From JBBRRP01 sp038251425 (GTDB lineage: Bacteria; Myxococcota_A; Polyangia; Polyangiales; Polyangiaceae): DNA of 25,089 bases. The stretch is from positions 1 to 25,089 of the forward strand of contig JBBSBI010000065.1 in the NCBI GenBank assembly GCA_038251425.1. The letters run 5' to 3'. Positions 7,217 through 15,274 of the stretch are shown piece by piece. Within the stretch, counting starts at the first letter, position 1; every line of letters starts with the position of its first letter. Under the pieces are notes generated by a model. It saw nothing but the letters and a program-made list of their open reading frames with translations. It had not been told where the DNA came from and searched no databases. The translations under genes and the position numbers were made by a program.

Positions 7217-7936
7217 TTAAGTGATCGAGTCCGCTACCTGCAACAAGGCTTGCGCGGGTTTCTCGTTGATCGTTTCGTGGTGTGCCACAATCACGCGTTT
7301 CAGATCGTCAGTGGCGAGGCTGCGCAATTGGGCTGCAAATGCCGTACGATCCTTGACCAGGAGCAAGCGCCCGACGCGCGAAACCCGTGGGCCTCCGCTC
7401 GATTGCGTGACGTGCCGCAGCATGAAACCCTGCACGCCTTTGCCATGCGGCATGTTGAACACGGCGTCCGCCAAGATCAGCGTGAGATGGCGGCCCGAGC
7501 GAACGGTCATGTACAGCTCGCGCCCTCCTGTGCCTTCGAATTCCCTGATACTCACTTCGGAATTCGGAGCCAATTGTTCGGGACCAGCGGCCTTCGGTAC
7601 GACGGCGAGCACCTTTTGCCGTTGACCGCTGGGAGCTATCACCTTGATCTCTGGATATCGCGTCGCAAAACGGTTGGCGTCCAGCTTGTGCCATGCGTTG
7701 GGGATCACCAGGTAAGCCGGCGTGCCCCAGGCCTCCAACTCGTTCATCTGCGGCTCATCCAGCGCAATCGCGTTGTAAATAATGAGCTCTCCGTTCGCTA
7801 GGCGTGCGACCGTCATCACGCGGCGCAGCGGCATATTGGGCAGGCTGCCTTCAACACGCCAAAGGTTCGGCTCCAGCTTCTCAATTCCGGCGTGGGGTAG
7901 CGCTATCCAGGCACTGGCGTCTTTAGATGTTGTCAT
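7217..7936 (-). CDS. DUF4336 domain protein (metallo-beta-lactamase-like fold)
   Basis: About 239 residues, cytoplasmic. The opening (LEPNLWRVEGSLPNMPLRRVMTVARLANGELIIYNAIALDE) followed by GTPAYLVIPNAWHKLDANRFATRYPEIKVIAPSG is the pattern of DUF4336 proteins, which resemble metallo-beta-lactamases (compare 'PN..H....F...YP'). The canonical HxHxDH metal motif is absent, so catalytic activity is uncertain. I chose ATG 7936; GTG 7939 is directly adjacent. It starts 12 bp after the argC stop and is probably the last gene of that operon. Function is unknown. Confidence 0.75.
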   Translation of the reverse strand: MTTSKDASAWIALPHAGIEKLEPNLWRVEGSLPNMPLRRVMTVARLANGELIIYNAIALDEPQMNELEAWGTPAYLVIPNAWHKLDANRFATRYPEIKVIAPSGQRQKVLAVVPKAAGPEQLAPNSEVSIREFEGTGGRELYMTVRSGRHLTLILADAVFNMPHGKGVQGFMLRHVTQSSGGPRVSRVGRLLLVKDRTAFAAQLRSLATDDLKRVIVAHHETINEKPAQALLQVADSIT

Positions 7937-7948
7937 CACAGCGCGGTT

Positions 7949-8998
7949 CTACGGGTATCCACCGGGATCTTGCAAGGAAAGACGCTCATCGAGGCCAAAC
8001 ATGAGATTCAGATTTTGTATCGCTTGGCCGGCGCCACCTTTCACGAGATTGTCGAGGGCACCGTACACGGCAAGCCTCCGCCGATTTCCGCGCACTTCCC
8101 CATACGTGAAACCCACTTCGGCGTAATTTGAATGATTCACGGCCACGACTTCGGGCAAGCGTTGTTTAGGCATCCGAACGAAGGGTTCCTGAGCGTAAGC
8201 GTTAGTATAACAGTCCATCAGCTCATCTTCCGTGATGGAGGCGGGGATATCCACGAAGGAGGTGGCAAAGATCCCACGCGTGAGCGGGGCAGAAATCGGC
8301 ACAAAATCGAGGGAAAGATCGGTGGCTCCAGCATCACTCAAGGTACGGAGGATCTCGGGCGCATGCTGATGCGCTAATGGGCGGTACGTTTTTAAGTTCT
8401 GAGCTCGAACTGGGTGGTGCGTCGCGGCAGTTGCGTTGGCGCCGCTACCGCTCGAACCTGTCGCTGCCACCGTCGAGATAGTGCCTGAGAGCCAGCCGGC
8501 CCTGGCCAACGGCAGCAGGCTCAACTGGACCGTTGTGGCAAAGCAGCCGGGTGAGGCCAAGCGGAGCGCTCCGCGTATCTGGTCTCGGTTGAGCTCAGGT
8601 AGCCCGTAGACGAAGTCTTGTAGGAGCTCAGGTGCCGGGTGAGCTTCGCCATAATACCTACGGTAGTGGTCCAAATCACGAAGCCGAAACGCTCCCGAGA
8701 GATCCAAGAGTCGCTGCTTGGGATCCCGAACGGCTCGCACGAGCTCAACGCTGACCGTGTGGGGTAAGCCCATCAGCACCACGTCCGCGCCGGCGATAGC
8801 GGCCGTTACGGACGGGTTTTCAAAACGCAACTCGGTGAGGCCTTCCAAGTGGGGTAGCGCCGAGGCGACGGACTCGCCCACGTGATCATTCGCGCACACG
8901 CGCAGTATCTCAAAGTTAGGATGCAACAGCAGGCGCCTTAAGATCTCGGCACCCGCGAAGCCTGAAGCGCCCATCACCACGACTTGATGTTTGGTCAC
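7949..8998 (-). CDS. argC: N-acetyl-gamma-glutamyl-phosphate reductase (ArgC/LysY family)
   Basis: NADPH-dependent reduction of N-acetylglutamyl phosphate to the semialdehyde, the third step of arginine synthesis, in the cytoplasm. The 349-residue length is typical. GASGFAGAE (10-18) binds NADPH, LDLSGAFRL (98-106) is conserved, the catalytic Cys152 lies in SPGCFAT, and H212 lies in HQHAPEI. The stretch SGSSGSG...THHPVRAQNLKTY resembles the LysY-type branch ('HHPER'), so activity on a LysW-type or lysine-pathway substrate is a minor alternative. Its ATG overlaps the stop of the upstream repeat-protein gene (ATGA, 8995-8998), so the two are coupled. No other arg genes are in the window. Confidence 0.93.
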   Translation of the reverse strand: MTKHQVVVMGASGFAGAEILRRLLLHPNFEILRVCANDHVGESVASALPHLEGLTELRFENPSVTAAIAGADVVLMGLPHTVSVELVRAVRDPKQRLLDLSGAFRLRDLDHYRRYYGEAHPAPELLQDFVYGLPELNRDQIRGALRLASPGCFATTVQLSLLPLARAGWLSGTISTVAATGSSGSGANATAATHHPVRAQNLKTYRPLAHQHAPEILRTLSDAGATDLSLDFVPISAPLTRGIFATSFVDIPASITEDELMDCYTNAYAQEPFVRMPKQRLPEVVAVNHSNYAEVGFTYGEVRGNRRRLAVYGALDNLVKGGAGQAIQNLNLMFGLDERLSLQDPGGYP

Positions 8999-10752
8999 GG
9001 CTTAGCCGCGCCGCTCAACGGAATCGGGATCCACAGCGTGCGCATCTCGGTCCGGCGACCTTCGCGCGTGTAGCCGGCGAGCCCGTACAGAATGTTCCAG
9101 TAATGGCCATCTGGCGTCTCGCCGTACGAGAAAGCGGGGAACACGTGGAGCTGCCAGTCGGAGCCGACTCGCGTGCGTTTCTCGTGATAATAGACGTTGC
9201 CGATCAGCTGGGACGTCTCTTTCTTATCCGAGAAGCGCCAGAAGATGGGGAATCCTACGGTGGCGCGTGATTCGGGCGAGGCGAAATCCCAGAAGAAGGG
9301 CGCTAACACCAGATGCGAATCGTCACCATTGCGGCCGGCGTAGACGAGCGGGTGCAGGTTGGTGGACCAGCCACGCAGATCCGTCGTGTGCTGGAAGAAT
9401 GGAGTGATCCAGGTGGAGTTGCTGATGCCGAAGCGCTTGCTGGTTCCAAAGAAGGGGAACAGCACTGTGGTGGCTTCGCGCGGCCCTTGCCGGGACAAGA
9501 AGAAGGGGAACAGCAATTTCTGTGAAAAATGCGTATCCGGATCCCGATAGTCCCAATAAAGGGGGGTGATCATGTCGAGTTCGGTGCGGCCGCGGTAACG
9601 CGCGTAGCCCCAGGTCGCGAACAGATTCTCGCCGTTCTCACCGTGTTTCGTGAGAAAGAGCGGATTCACGAACAGCGACGATTTGCCTTTGGTCCCGTAG
9701 TGGAAGAACGGCAACACCGTGGTGTGGCGCTCATTTTTGCCGGTGATGCTCCAGTAGATCGGGAGAATGTGGAGGAGTTCGCGTTCTTCAGTGTGAGCTC
9801 GATAATAGGGGCCCCACACGTTGGTCCAATCGCCGGTGCGATCATTGTAGCCATAGTAATGGAGGAGTGGCGGGATGAGCTCGTATTGTTTGCGATCGTT
9901 TTGCCCGTAAAAATAGAACGGGGCCACGCCCATATCTAAATCTTGAGCGGTGCGAGTGTCGCAGTGCGCGCCGCCGCGCCATGAACAGAAGAGCGGCCCC
10001 ACCAGGTTAAAACCACCTTCGGCATTGGTGGAGGTGTAGGTGAGCAGGGGAGGGATCAGCGTGTAATGGCCAGCCTTGCGCTGGCCCGTAAAGTAGAGCG
10101 GGGCGAGCCAATCGTCGCTTTCAGTCGGCGTGCGGCGATTGACGAACGGGCCAACGATCGTCGTTCGCGTGCCGAGCGAAGGGTCGCGCAGATTCCAAAA
10201 CAGCGGGAAAAGGACGTCATCGGCGTGTTCGTGACTGCGGCGATTGTAATAGACTCCACCGAACACCGACGCTCGATCCGGCTGTGCGGGCAACGTGCGA
10301 GACGGTTGGGTGCGTTGCATCCACACGGGGAATGCGAGCTTCAGCGAATAATCTTTGCTGTGCTCTGAATAGTAGAGGCCGTAGAAATGGCGTTCAGTCG
10401 GACTCCCGCGCCCCTGCTCCAATTCGCCGAGATCGAGATCCGAGCCAATACGTTCGGCGAGGGACTTGGGCATCTCCAACGGTTGCTCAGGAAGCGAAGG
10501 CTCCGCGCCACTTCCGAGTGGTGCATCGCTCGCTCCCGCGGCCGCGTGAGTTTCAGGCGCATTTGGATCAACCTTGGGTGCCGCCTTCTTGCCCTTGGAA
10601 GGACGCGTTGGCTCGGGCATAGCTCCCGAACCCATCCCGCCTGGACTGAAGCCGCCGGGTTGGGCCAAGGCTGGTCCGTTGGCCAAAAGCAAAGCAGCCG
10701 AAAGTAGGGTCCCTCGCAGGAAATTTCTGAGGATGTGGTTGCTCACTCTCAA
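8995..10752 (-). CDS. Secreted aromatic-repeat protein of unknown function (LFPLFW-type repeats)
   Basis: A 585-residue exported protein. A signal peptide ends near ALAQP (about residue 30) and is followed by a Pro/Ala/Gly/Lys-rich linker to about residue 100. Residues 120-580 consist of irregular repeats built on aromatic strands such as LFPLFWNLRDP, LAPLYFTGQ, VAPFYFYGQ, LPIYWSITG, ITPLYWDYRDP, LAPFFWDF and FPIFWRF. Short alternating aromatic/hydrophobic strands with polar turns suggest a beta-rich fold, either an outer-membrane barrel or a propeller-like solenoid. I do not recognise a named family. TTG 10752 or GTG 10746 is the start. It is the first gene of an operon with argC. Confidence 0.8.
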   Translation of the reverse strand: MRVSNHILRNFLRGTLLSAALLLANGPALAQPGGFSPGGMGSGAMPEPTRPSKGKKAAPKVDPNAPETHAAAGASDAPLGSGAEPSLPEQPLEMPKSLAERIGSDLDLGELEQGRGSPTERHFYGLYYSEHSKDYSLKLAFPVWMQRTQPSRTLPAQPDRASVFGGVYYNRRSHEHADDVLFPLFWNLRDPSLGTRTTIVGPFVNRRTPTESDDWLAPLYFTGQRKAGHYTLIPPLLTYTSTNAEGGFNLVGPLFCSWRGGAHCDTRTAQDLDMGVAPFYFYGQNDRKQYELIPPLLHYYGYNDRTGDWTNVWGPYYRAHTEERELLHILPIYWSITGKNERHTTVLPFFHYGTKGKSSLFVNPLFLTKHGENGENLFATWGYARYRGRTELDMITPLYWDYRDPDTHFSQKLLFPFFLSRQGPREATTVLFPFFGTSKRFGISNSTWITPFFQHTTDLRGWSTNLHPLVYAGRNGDDSHLVLAPFFWDFASPESRATVGFPIFWRFSDKKETSQLIGNVYYHEKRTRVGSDWQLHVFPAFSYGETPDGHYWNILYGLAGYTREGRRTEMRTLWIPIPLSGAAKP

Positions 10753-10765
10753 CGCGCCTGCCCGG

Positions 10766-10795
10766 CTTATGCTCGTACTCTTTCACCGGGGTCAA
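10766..10795 (-). promoter_or_regulatory. Candidate promoter for the repeat-protein/argC/DUF4336 operon
   Basis: On the minus strand TTGACC (10795-10790) and CATAAG (10771-10766) are separated by 18 bp. Transcription would begin near 10759, giving a leader of only 7-13 bases before TTG 10752 or GTG 10746. This is the same TTGACC box as in the candidate promoter at 913. By-eye prediction. Confidence 0.4.
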
Positions 10796-10857
10796 GCTAG
10801 CGAGGCACAAAAAGAGCCTCCGCGGGAGCCTGGCCTCCATGATACGACTGGCGAAGA

Positions 10858-11286
10858 ATGCGAGCCGCCGCTGTTGACCTTGGTAGTGTGCGGGTAGGGC
10901 TGGCAGTTGCGGACGAGCTTGGGCTGATGGCTCATCCGCGACCGGCGTTTTCGGGAGCCAATCGCCCCGGCTTACTGCGAGCGCTGGCGCGTTTCGCCGT
11001 CGAGGAAGGGATCACGTTGTTTGTCGTGGGCCTGCCGCGCAGCCTCAGCGGACGCGAAGGCCCTCCGGCCCGCAAGGCCCGTGAATTCGCTGCCGAGCTG
11101 AAAACGATCAGCAAGCTTGAGGTGATTTTGTTGGATGAACGCCTCACCACCCGTCAGGCCCAACGTCAGCTCCATGAACGAGGGCTCGACGTTCGGAAGT
11201 CGCGAGATCGGATTGACAGCGAGGCAGCGGCCGTCTTGCTTCAGAGCTGGCTGGACTCCAAGAGGTCACCCGATGACGACGCCTAG
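10858..11286 (+). CDS. ruvX: RuvX/YqgF family Holliday-junction resolvase-like nuclease
   Basis: A 142-residue RNase H-fold protein; the family is linked to Holliday-junction resolution and to 5' processing of pre-16S rRNA. The acidic residues are present: D7 in VDLGSVRVG, the LDERLTT motif at 92-98, and D120 in RIDSEAAAVLLQSWL. GLPRSLSG (58-65) is the usual conserved glycine turn. Length is normal. It overlaps mltG by 14 bases; ruvX and mltG neighbours are also known from other bacteria (yrrK and yrrL in Bacillus), which supports both calls. Confidence 0.93.
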   Translation: MRAAAVDLGSVRVGLAVADELGLMAHPRPAFSGANRPGLLRALARFAVEEGITLFVVGLPRSLSGREGPPARKAREFAAELKTISKLEVILLDERLTTRQAQRQLHERGLDVRKSRDRIDSEAAAVLLQSWLDSKRSPDDDA

Positions 11287-12448
11287 GCCGCGTTCTTCTG
11301 CCCGAGCGAAGAACGTCAAACGCTGGCGGGCACGCCGCCGCACGGTGCGTCGGCTCTGGGCGCTGGCGGGCGCACTGCTCGCAACTGGCGTGGTGTGGGC
11401 AACGGCGCTGTTCGTGTGGGCGCTCGCGCCCGGGCCCGGCCCAGGAGCGCGAATCTTGGTGGAAATCCCCGGGGGCACATTGCCGAGCGAACTTGGCAAT
11501 GTGCTCTATCAACATCGGTTGCTCAACTCGCCGCGTATGTTCTCCCTCTATCTGGAGACACTGGGCCGCGGTGTGACGCTCCAGGGCGGCATGCACGTGT
11601 TCAACGACGCGCTCTCGCCGCGTGAACTCACCCAACGCTTGGGTCGATTGAAAATTCGGCCGACGCGCAAAGTCACGATCGTGGAGGGTTTTGATCTGTG
11701 GCAGGTCGCTGAGCGCCTGGAGGCCAACGAGATCTGTAGCGCGGCGGCGTTTGTGACCGCGAGCTTTAACCCTGCGTACCTGAAAACGGTTCAGCTCTCA
11801 GATAGCGCGGAGGGCTATTTGTTTCCGGCCACTTATGACTTCAAGGAAGATAGTGATCCGCGGGTGGCGCTCTACACACTCGTGCGCGAAGCGAAGCGCC
11901 GATTCTCCGAGGTTTTCAAGAGTGAAACCGCGGGTTACGAGCGTTTGAAGGGTGATTTGGGGTTTGATGAGCGGAGCATGGTGACACTTGCCTCCGTAGT
12001 TGAAAAAGAGGCCGCGCGGGAAGAGGAGCGCGCGTTGATTGCCGGAGTGTTCCTAAACCGACTGACGGATCCGAACTTTCAGCCCCGTCAGGTGCTCCAA
12101 TCGGACCCTACGGCCGCATATGGTTGTCGACGGCTCCGCGCCACGCTCCCGAGCTGTGCCGCGTTTGGCGGCAAGATAACGCCTGCCATGCTGAGGGATC
12201 CGCTCAACCCGTACAACACTTACACGCATCCTGGATTACCCCCCGGCCCAATCTCCAATCCAGGTCTCGGCTCGCTCAAAGCCGTACTAAGGCCCGCGGA
12301 AACAGACTACCTCTACTTCGTGGCTGTCGGCGGAGGGCGCCATGCGTTCAGCCGCACTTATGCTGAACATCAACGCGCCTACGCCCCGAACCCGAGCAAC
12401 CCAACCCCGCCCGCAGCGCCACCCATCGCAGGCAGCCCCCCGCACTAA
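11273..12448 (+). CDS. mltG: Endolytic murein transglycosylase MltG
   Basis: A membrane-anchored lytic transglycosylase that cuts nascent glycan strands and so limits their length. The 391-residue protein has an Arg-rich cytoplasmic tail, one membrane segment (about 28-51) and a periplasmic YceG domain. Conserved motifs are VEGFDLWQVAERL, SAEGYLFPATYDF (178-190), SVVEKEA (241-247, with predicted catalytic E244), VFLNRL, LQSDPTAAYG and the C-terminal YNTYTHPGLPPGPISNPG. I chose ATG 11273 because AGAGGT lies at 11261-11266 with correct spacing, and longer frames would overlap most of ruvX. The C-terminus carries a Pro/Ala-rich extension. Confidence 0.95.
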   Translation: MTTPRPRSSARAKNVKRWRARRRTVRRLWALAGALLATGVVWATALFVWALAPGPGPGARILVEIPGGTLPSELGNVLYQHRLLNSPRMFSLYLETLGRGVTLQGGMHVFNDALSPRELTQRLGRLKIRPTRKVTIVEGFDLWQVAERLEANEICSAAAFVTASFNPAYLKTVQLSDSAEGYLFPATYDFKEDSDPRVALYTLVREAKRRFSEVFKSETAGYERLKGDLGFDERSMVTLASVVEKEAAREEERALIAGVFLNRLTDPNFQPRQVLQSDPTAAYGCRRLRATLPSCAAFGGKITPAMLRDPLNPYNTYTHPGLPPGPISNPGLGSLKAVLRPAETDYLYFVAVGGGRHAFSRTYAEHQRAYAPNPSNPTPPAAPPIAGSPPH

Positions 12449-12521
12449 AGTATGGCGCCCGCCACACCGAGCAAGCACCAGGCTTTTCAGCGCCCCCAAC
12501 TAGCGCTACCACTTTGTCCCT

Positions 12522-14498
12522 ATGAGTTTTGAGCAAGCAGTCCGCACGATTCAATTCCTTTCGGTTGACGGCGTCGAGAAGGCTGGATCCGGTCACCCCG
12601 GCACCCCGATGGCACTGGCTGGGATCACCACGGACATCTTCACTCAGCATCTGCGCTACAATCCTGAAGATCCCGCTTGGCCCAATCGCGATCGGTTCGT
12701 GCTTTCCTGCGGCCACGCGTCGATGTTGCTATATTCGGTGCTCCATCTCGCTGGCTACGATCTGCCGCTCGAAGAGCTGAAGCAGTTCCGCCAATGGGGC
12801 TCGAAGACTCCCGGGCATCCAGAGAATTTCATGACGCCCGGCGTGGAGACGACAACGGGCCCACTCGGACAGGGCGTCGGCAATGCGGTGGGGTTGGCGC
12901 TTGCCAGCAAAATGGCAGCTGCCCGCGTGAACTCTGAAGGCTCGGAACTCATCAATTACCGCGTCTTCGTGTTGGCGTCGGACGGCGACATGATGGAAGG
13001 CGTCTCGAGCGAAGCAAGCAGCATCGCAGGCCATTTGGGTCTGGATAACCTGGTGCTCATCTACGACGACAACAAGATAACGATCGATGGGAAGACCGAC
13101 CTCAGCTTCAGCGAAGACGTGGCCCAGCGCTATGAAGCTTATGGCTTTTTTACTCAGCATGTAGATGGTCACAATCCGGAACAAGTCCGCGAAGCGCTGA
13201 ATCGCGCAGTTGCGCACAAGGGCCAGCCTTCGCTGATTGTCGCGCGAACGCATATCGGTATTGGTGCTCCCACCAAGCAGGACACCTCGAAAGCTCATGG
13301 CTCGCCGCTCGGCGCCGAAGAAGTGGCTGCAACGAAAAAGGCCGCGGGCTGGCCGCTTGAGCCCACATTTTACATCCCCGACGAAGCGCGCGCGTTCTTC
13401 AAGGCGCGTGCCGACGAAAACAAGAAAACGTATGCGGCTTGGCAAACGCTCAAAGCTGCCGCACCCGAAGCACAGCAAGCAGTGCTGAGCACGCTGCTCG
13501 CGCGGAAAATCCCTGAAGATCTGTATGCCCAGCTCCTCGCAGCCGTGCCGGCCAAGACCAACGCCACGCGCAATACCGCCGGTGAAGTGGAACAAACCGT
13601 TGCCAAGCTCATCCCCTCGTTGGTGGGCGGCGCGGCCGATCTTGCCGAATCCACCAAGACCACGATCAAGGGTGCCAAAGATATTTCCCGCAGCGATTTT
13701 TCCGGACGCAACTTGAACTTTGGGATCCGCGAGCACGGCATGGCTTCGATCTTGAACGGTTTGGCGCTCTCAGGATTTTTTATCCCGTTTGGCTCCACGT
13801 TCTTGATATTCAGCGATTATCTGAGGCCTTCCCTACGCCTGGCAGCGCTCATGCATCAACGCGTGATCCATGTCTTCACCCACGATTCTATTTTCTTGGG
13901 CGAAGATGGCCCCACCCATCAGCCCGTGGAGCAAGTCGCGTCACTGCGCTTGATTCCAAATCTGGATGTGGTGCGCCCAGCGGACACACTGGAATGTGCG
14001 GCAGCCTGGGCCCACGCTGTGACCCGCCACGATGGCCCGACAGCTTTTGCGCTGAGCCGTCAAAACTTACCCGTTTTGGAACGCCCCGCGGGTTTCGATC
14101 CGAAACAGGTATTGGAAGGTGCGTACGTGCTTTCAGACGCAACAACTCCCGAGTTTACCTTGATCGCCACGGGCAGCGAGGTCCACGTTGCGGTTGAAGT
14201 GCAGAAGTTGCTGGCCAAGAGCGGGCGGCAGGTGCGCGTGGTGTCTGCACCTTGTTGGGATGCTTTTGAACGGCAACCAGCTAGTAAGCGCGATGCAGTG
14301 GTGGGGCCTACGACCAAGATTGTCACGCTGGAAGCTGGCAGAACGAGCGGTTGGGGCGGTGTGGTGGGCCGGAATGGCCTCGCGATTGGCATTGATCGCT
14401 TTGGTGCCTCCGCGCCTTACGAGAAGCTGACCGAAGCATTTGGCCTCACCGCGGAAAAGGTGGCGGCACAGATACTCGAACACAGGTTCTTGGCGTGA
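12522..14498 (+). CDS. tkt: Transketolase
   Basis: Thiamine-diphosphate enzyme moving two-carbon units in the non-oxidative pentose phosphate pathway, in the cytoplasm. The 658-residue length is normal. Motifs in order: GSGHPGTPM near residue 23, CGHASMLLY, TTGPLGQG, the TPP/metal motif SDGDMMEG ending in DDNKITIDG, NFGIREHGM with the catalytic Glu, FSDYLRPSLRLAALM, and THDSIFLGEDGPTHQPVEQ. It lies 73 bp after mltG; no clear Shine-Dalgarno precedes ATG 12522. The stop is followed almost at once by the DUF433 gene, so co-transcription is likely though not functionally obvious. Confidence 0.97.
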   Translation: MSFEQAVRTIQFLSVDGVEKAGSGHPGTPMALAGITTDIFTQHLRYNPEDPAWPNRDRFVLSCGHASMLLYSVLHLAGYDLPLEELKQFRQWGSKTPGHPENFMTPGVETTTGPLGQGVGNAVGLALASKMAAARVNSEGSELINYRVFVLASDGDMMEGVSSEASSIAGHLGLDNLVLIYDDNKITIDGKTDLSFSEDVAQRYEAYGFFTQHVDGHNPEQVREALNRAVAHKGQPSLIVARTHIGIGAPTKQDTSKAHGSPLGAEEVAATKKAAGWPLEPTFYIPDEARAFFKARADENKKTYAAWQTLKAAAPEAQQAVLSTLLARKIPEDLYAQLLAAVPAKTNATRNTAGEVEQTVAKLIPSLVGGAADLAESTKTTIKGAKDISRSDFSGRNLNFGIREHGMASILNGLALSGFFIPFGSTFLIFSDYLRPSLRLAALMHQRVIHVFTHDSIFLGEDGPTHQPVEQVASLRLIPNLDVVRPADTLECAAAWAHAVTRHDGPTAFALSRQNLPVLERPAGFDPKQVLEGAYVLSDATTPEFTLIATGSEVHVAVEVQKLLAKSGRQVRVVSAPCWDAFERQPASKRDAVVGPTTKIVTLEAGRTSGWGGVVGRNGLAIGIDRFGASAPYEKLTEAFGLTAEKVAAQILEHRFLA

Positions 14499-14502
14499 GT
14501 TC

Positions 14503-14871
14503 GTGATCTTAAAGGAGCACTCCCTGACCCTTCCCGTTATTCTCATCCCGCATCCCCACGTTCGGGTCGAACCGAGCGTGCTCGGGGGAAGTCCGTACGT
14601 CGTTGGTTCACGGGTGCCTGTGCGGCGGCTCTGGGTATTTTATGACAGCGGCACCAAAGTCGAGACGCTGCTCAAGCGTTTTCCCCAGCTGGATGCCGCC
14701 AAGATCTTCGACGCTTTGGCCTTCGCGCTCGACAATCCGGCGGTGATGGACGCCGATATTCACGCCGAAAAAGAGATTTTAAAGCGGGTGAATCAGCGAC
14801 AGCCCGGCAAGCCTAAGAGCAGTGATTCGCAGATTGAACTGCCGTTCGGAACGCCTCGCAAGCCTCGCTAA
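14503..14871 (+). CDS. DUF433 (VapB45-type antitoxin-like) protein, no partner toxin seen
   Basis: A 122-residue protein from GTG 14503. The core is a DUF433 domain: VEPSVLGGSPYVVGSRVPVRRLWVFYDSGTKVETLLKRFPQLDAAKIFDALAFAL matches the 'GG.P.I.GTR.PV.......G.....L...P.L' pattern of small winged-helix DUF433 proteins. Many of these pair as antitoxins with DUF5615 PIN-like toxins. No DUF5615 frame follows; the next 400 bp are non-coding. The C-terminal 40 residues are polar and basic. The best Shine-Dalgarno, AAAGGAG at 14511-14517, actually points to an in-frame CTG at 14524 (115 residues), so the true start may be non-canonical. It begins 4 bp after the tkt stop. Confidence 0.82.
   Translation: MILKEHSLTLPVILIPHPHVRVEPSVLGGSPYVVGSRVPVRRLWVFYDSGTKVETLLKRFPQLDAAKIFDALAFALDNPAVMDADIHAEKEILKRVNQRQPGKPKSSDSQIELPFGTPRKPR
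14511..14517 (+). promoter_or_regulatory. Strong Shine-Dalgarno in front of a CTG codon
   Basis: AAAGGAG is followed after 6 bases by an in-frame CTG at 14524. No ATG, GTG or TTG in the DUF433 frame sits at the right distance. This suggests CTG initiation just before the conserved domain. Confidence 0.45.
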
Positions 14872-14955
14872 CAGTCACCCCCAACGTTAGCGCGAGCATT
14901 CGTTAGCGCCGTGATCCAGCGGTAAGCCTTCGGTTCGATCGGTACGCGAAGCGCC

Positions 14956-15050
14956 GCCGCCCTTTTTCGTTCTCGGAAGATAGTAAGCATGCTTACTATC
15001 TTGTGTTCGACTTTGAGAGCGAGGTCACGGACAAATTTGGGAGCCCTTCG
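14956..15050. repeat. Dispersed ~95-bp element with a 26-bp perfect palindrome, copy 1
   Basis: This element aligns with 21852-21943. It begins GCCGCCCT...TTTCGTT, runs into the palindrome at 14977-15002, and continues with GACTTTGAG and GAGGTCACGGACAA, then TTTGGGAGC. It lies in the 403-bp spacer between the DUF433 gene and the cysteine-rich protein gene. The rest of the spacer holds a 9-bp direct repeat CGTTAGCGC (14885-14893, 14901-14909) and a leader hairpin, and no supported gene. Confidence 0.8.
14977..15002. promoter_or_regulatory. 26-bp perfect palindrome (operator-like), copy 1
   Basis: The left arm is AAGATAGTAAGCA and the right arm its exact reverse complement, with no central spacer. 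Identical to 21874-21899. A perfect palindrome of this size with an AT-rich arm and GCATGC centre looks like a dimeric repressor operator rather than a terminator, since no T-tract of the usual kind follows. Confidence 0.7.
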
Positions 15051-15189
15051 GGAGGTTCAGCCCCTTCTGCGCGAGCGCGGCGCCGGATCTCCACGACTGC
15101 TCACCTCGAAGAACGCGCAAAATCCATGCCGCTGGATCACGGCGATCTGAGTCCATCGGGGCACATCGGTTGTCCCCTTTACAGTCCGA

Positions 15190-15234
15190 GGGGATCGGGC
15201 ATGATGCCGCGCCTAATATCTGGGGCCGATCCCC
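15190..15234 (+). other. Leader inverted repeat before the cysteine-rich gene
   Basis: GGGGATCGG (15190-15198) and CCGATCCCC (15226-15234) are exact 9-bp complements around a 27-base loop, ending 28 bases before the Shine-Dalgarno at 15262. It would form a hairpin if the leader mRNA includes it. Role unknown. Confidence 0.45.
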
Positions 15235-15274
15235 ATCAACGCTGCAGCTTGCAGCAAGGCTTAAGGAGTCATTC

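Noticed and set aside
7440..7700. Plus-strand frames antisense to the DUF4336 gene (7221-7625, 7250-7801)
   Set aside because: The minus-strand frame has family motifs and an operon position; the plus frames have neither.
11135..11272. N-terminal extension of MltG from 11135
   Set aside because: It would overlap most of the ruvX 3' half out of frame; ATG 11273 has a good Shine-Dalgarno and gives the normal short tail before the membrane helix.
14977..15002. Palindrome as a rho-independent terminator for tkt/DUF433
   Set aside because: It is a spacerless perfect palindrome with no loop and only TT then G after it; the same sequence also stands upstream of another gene.
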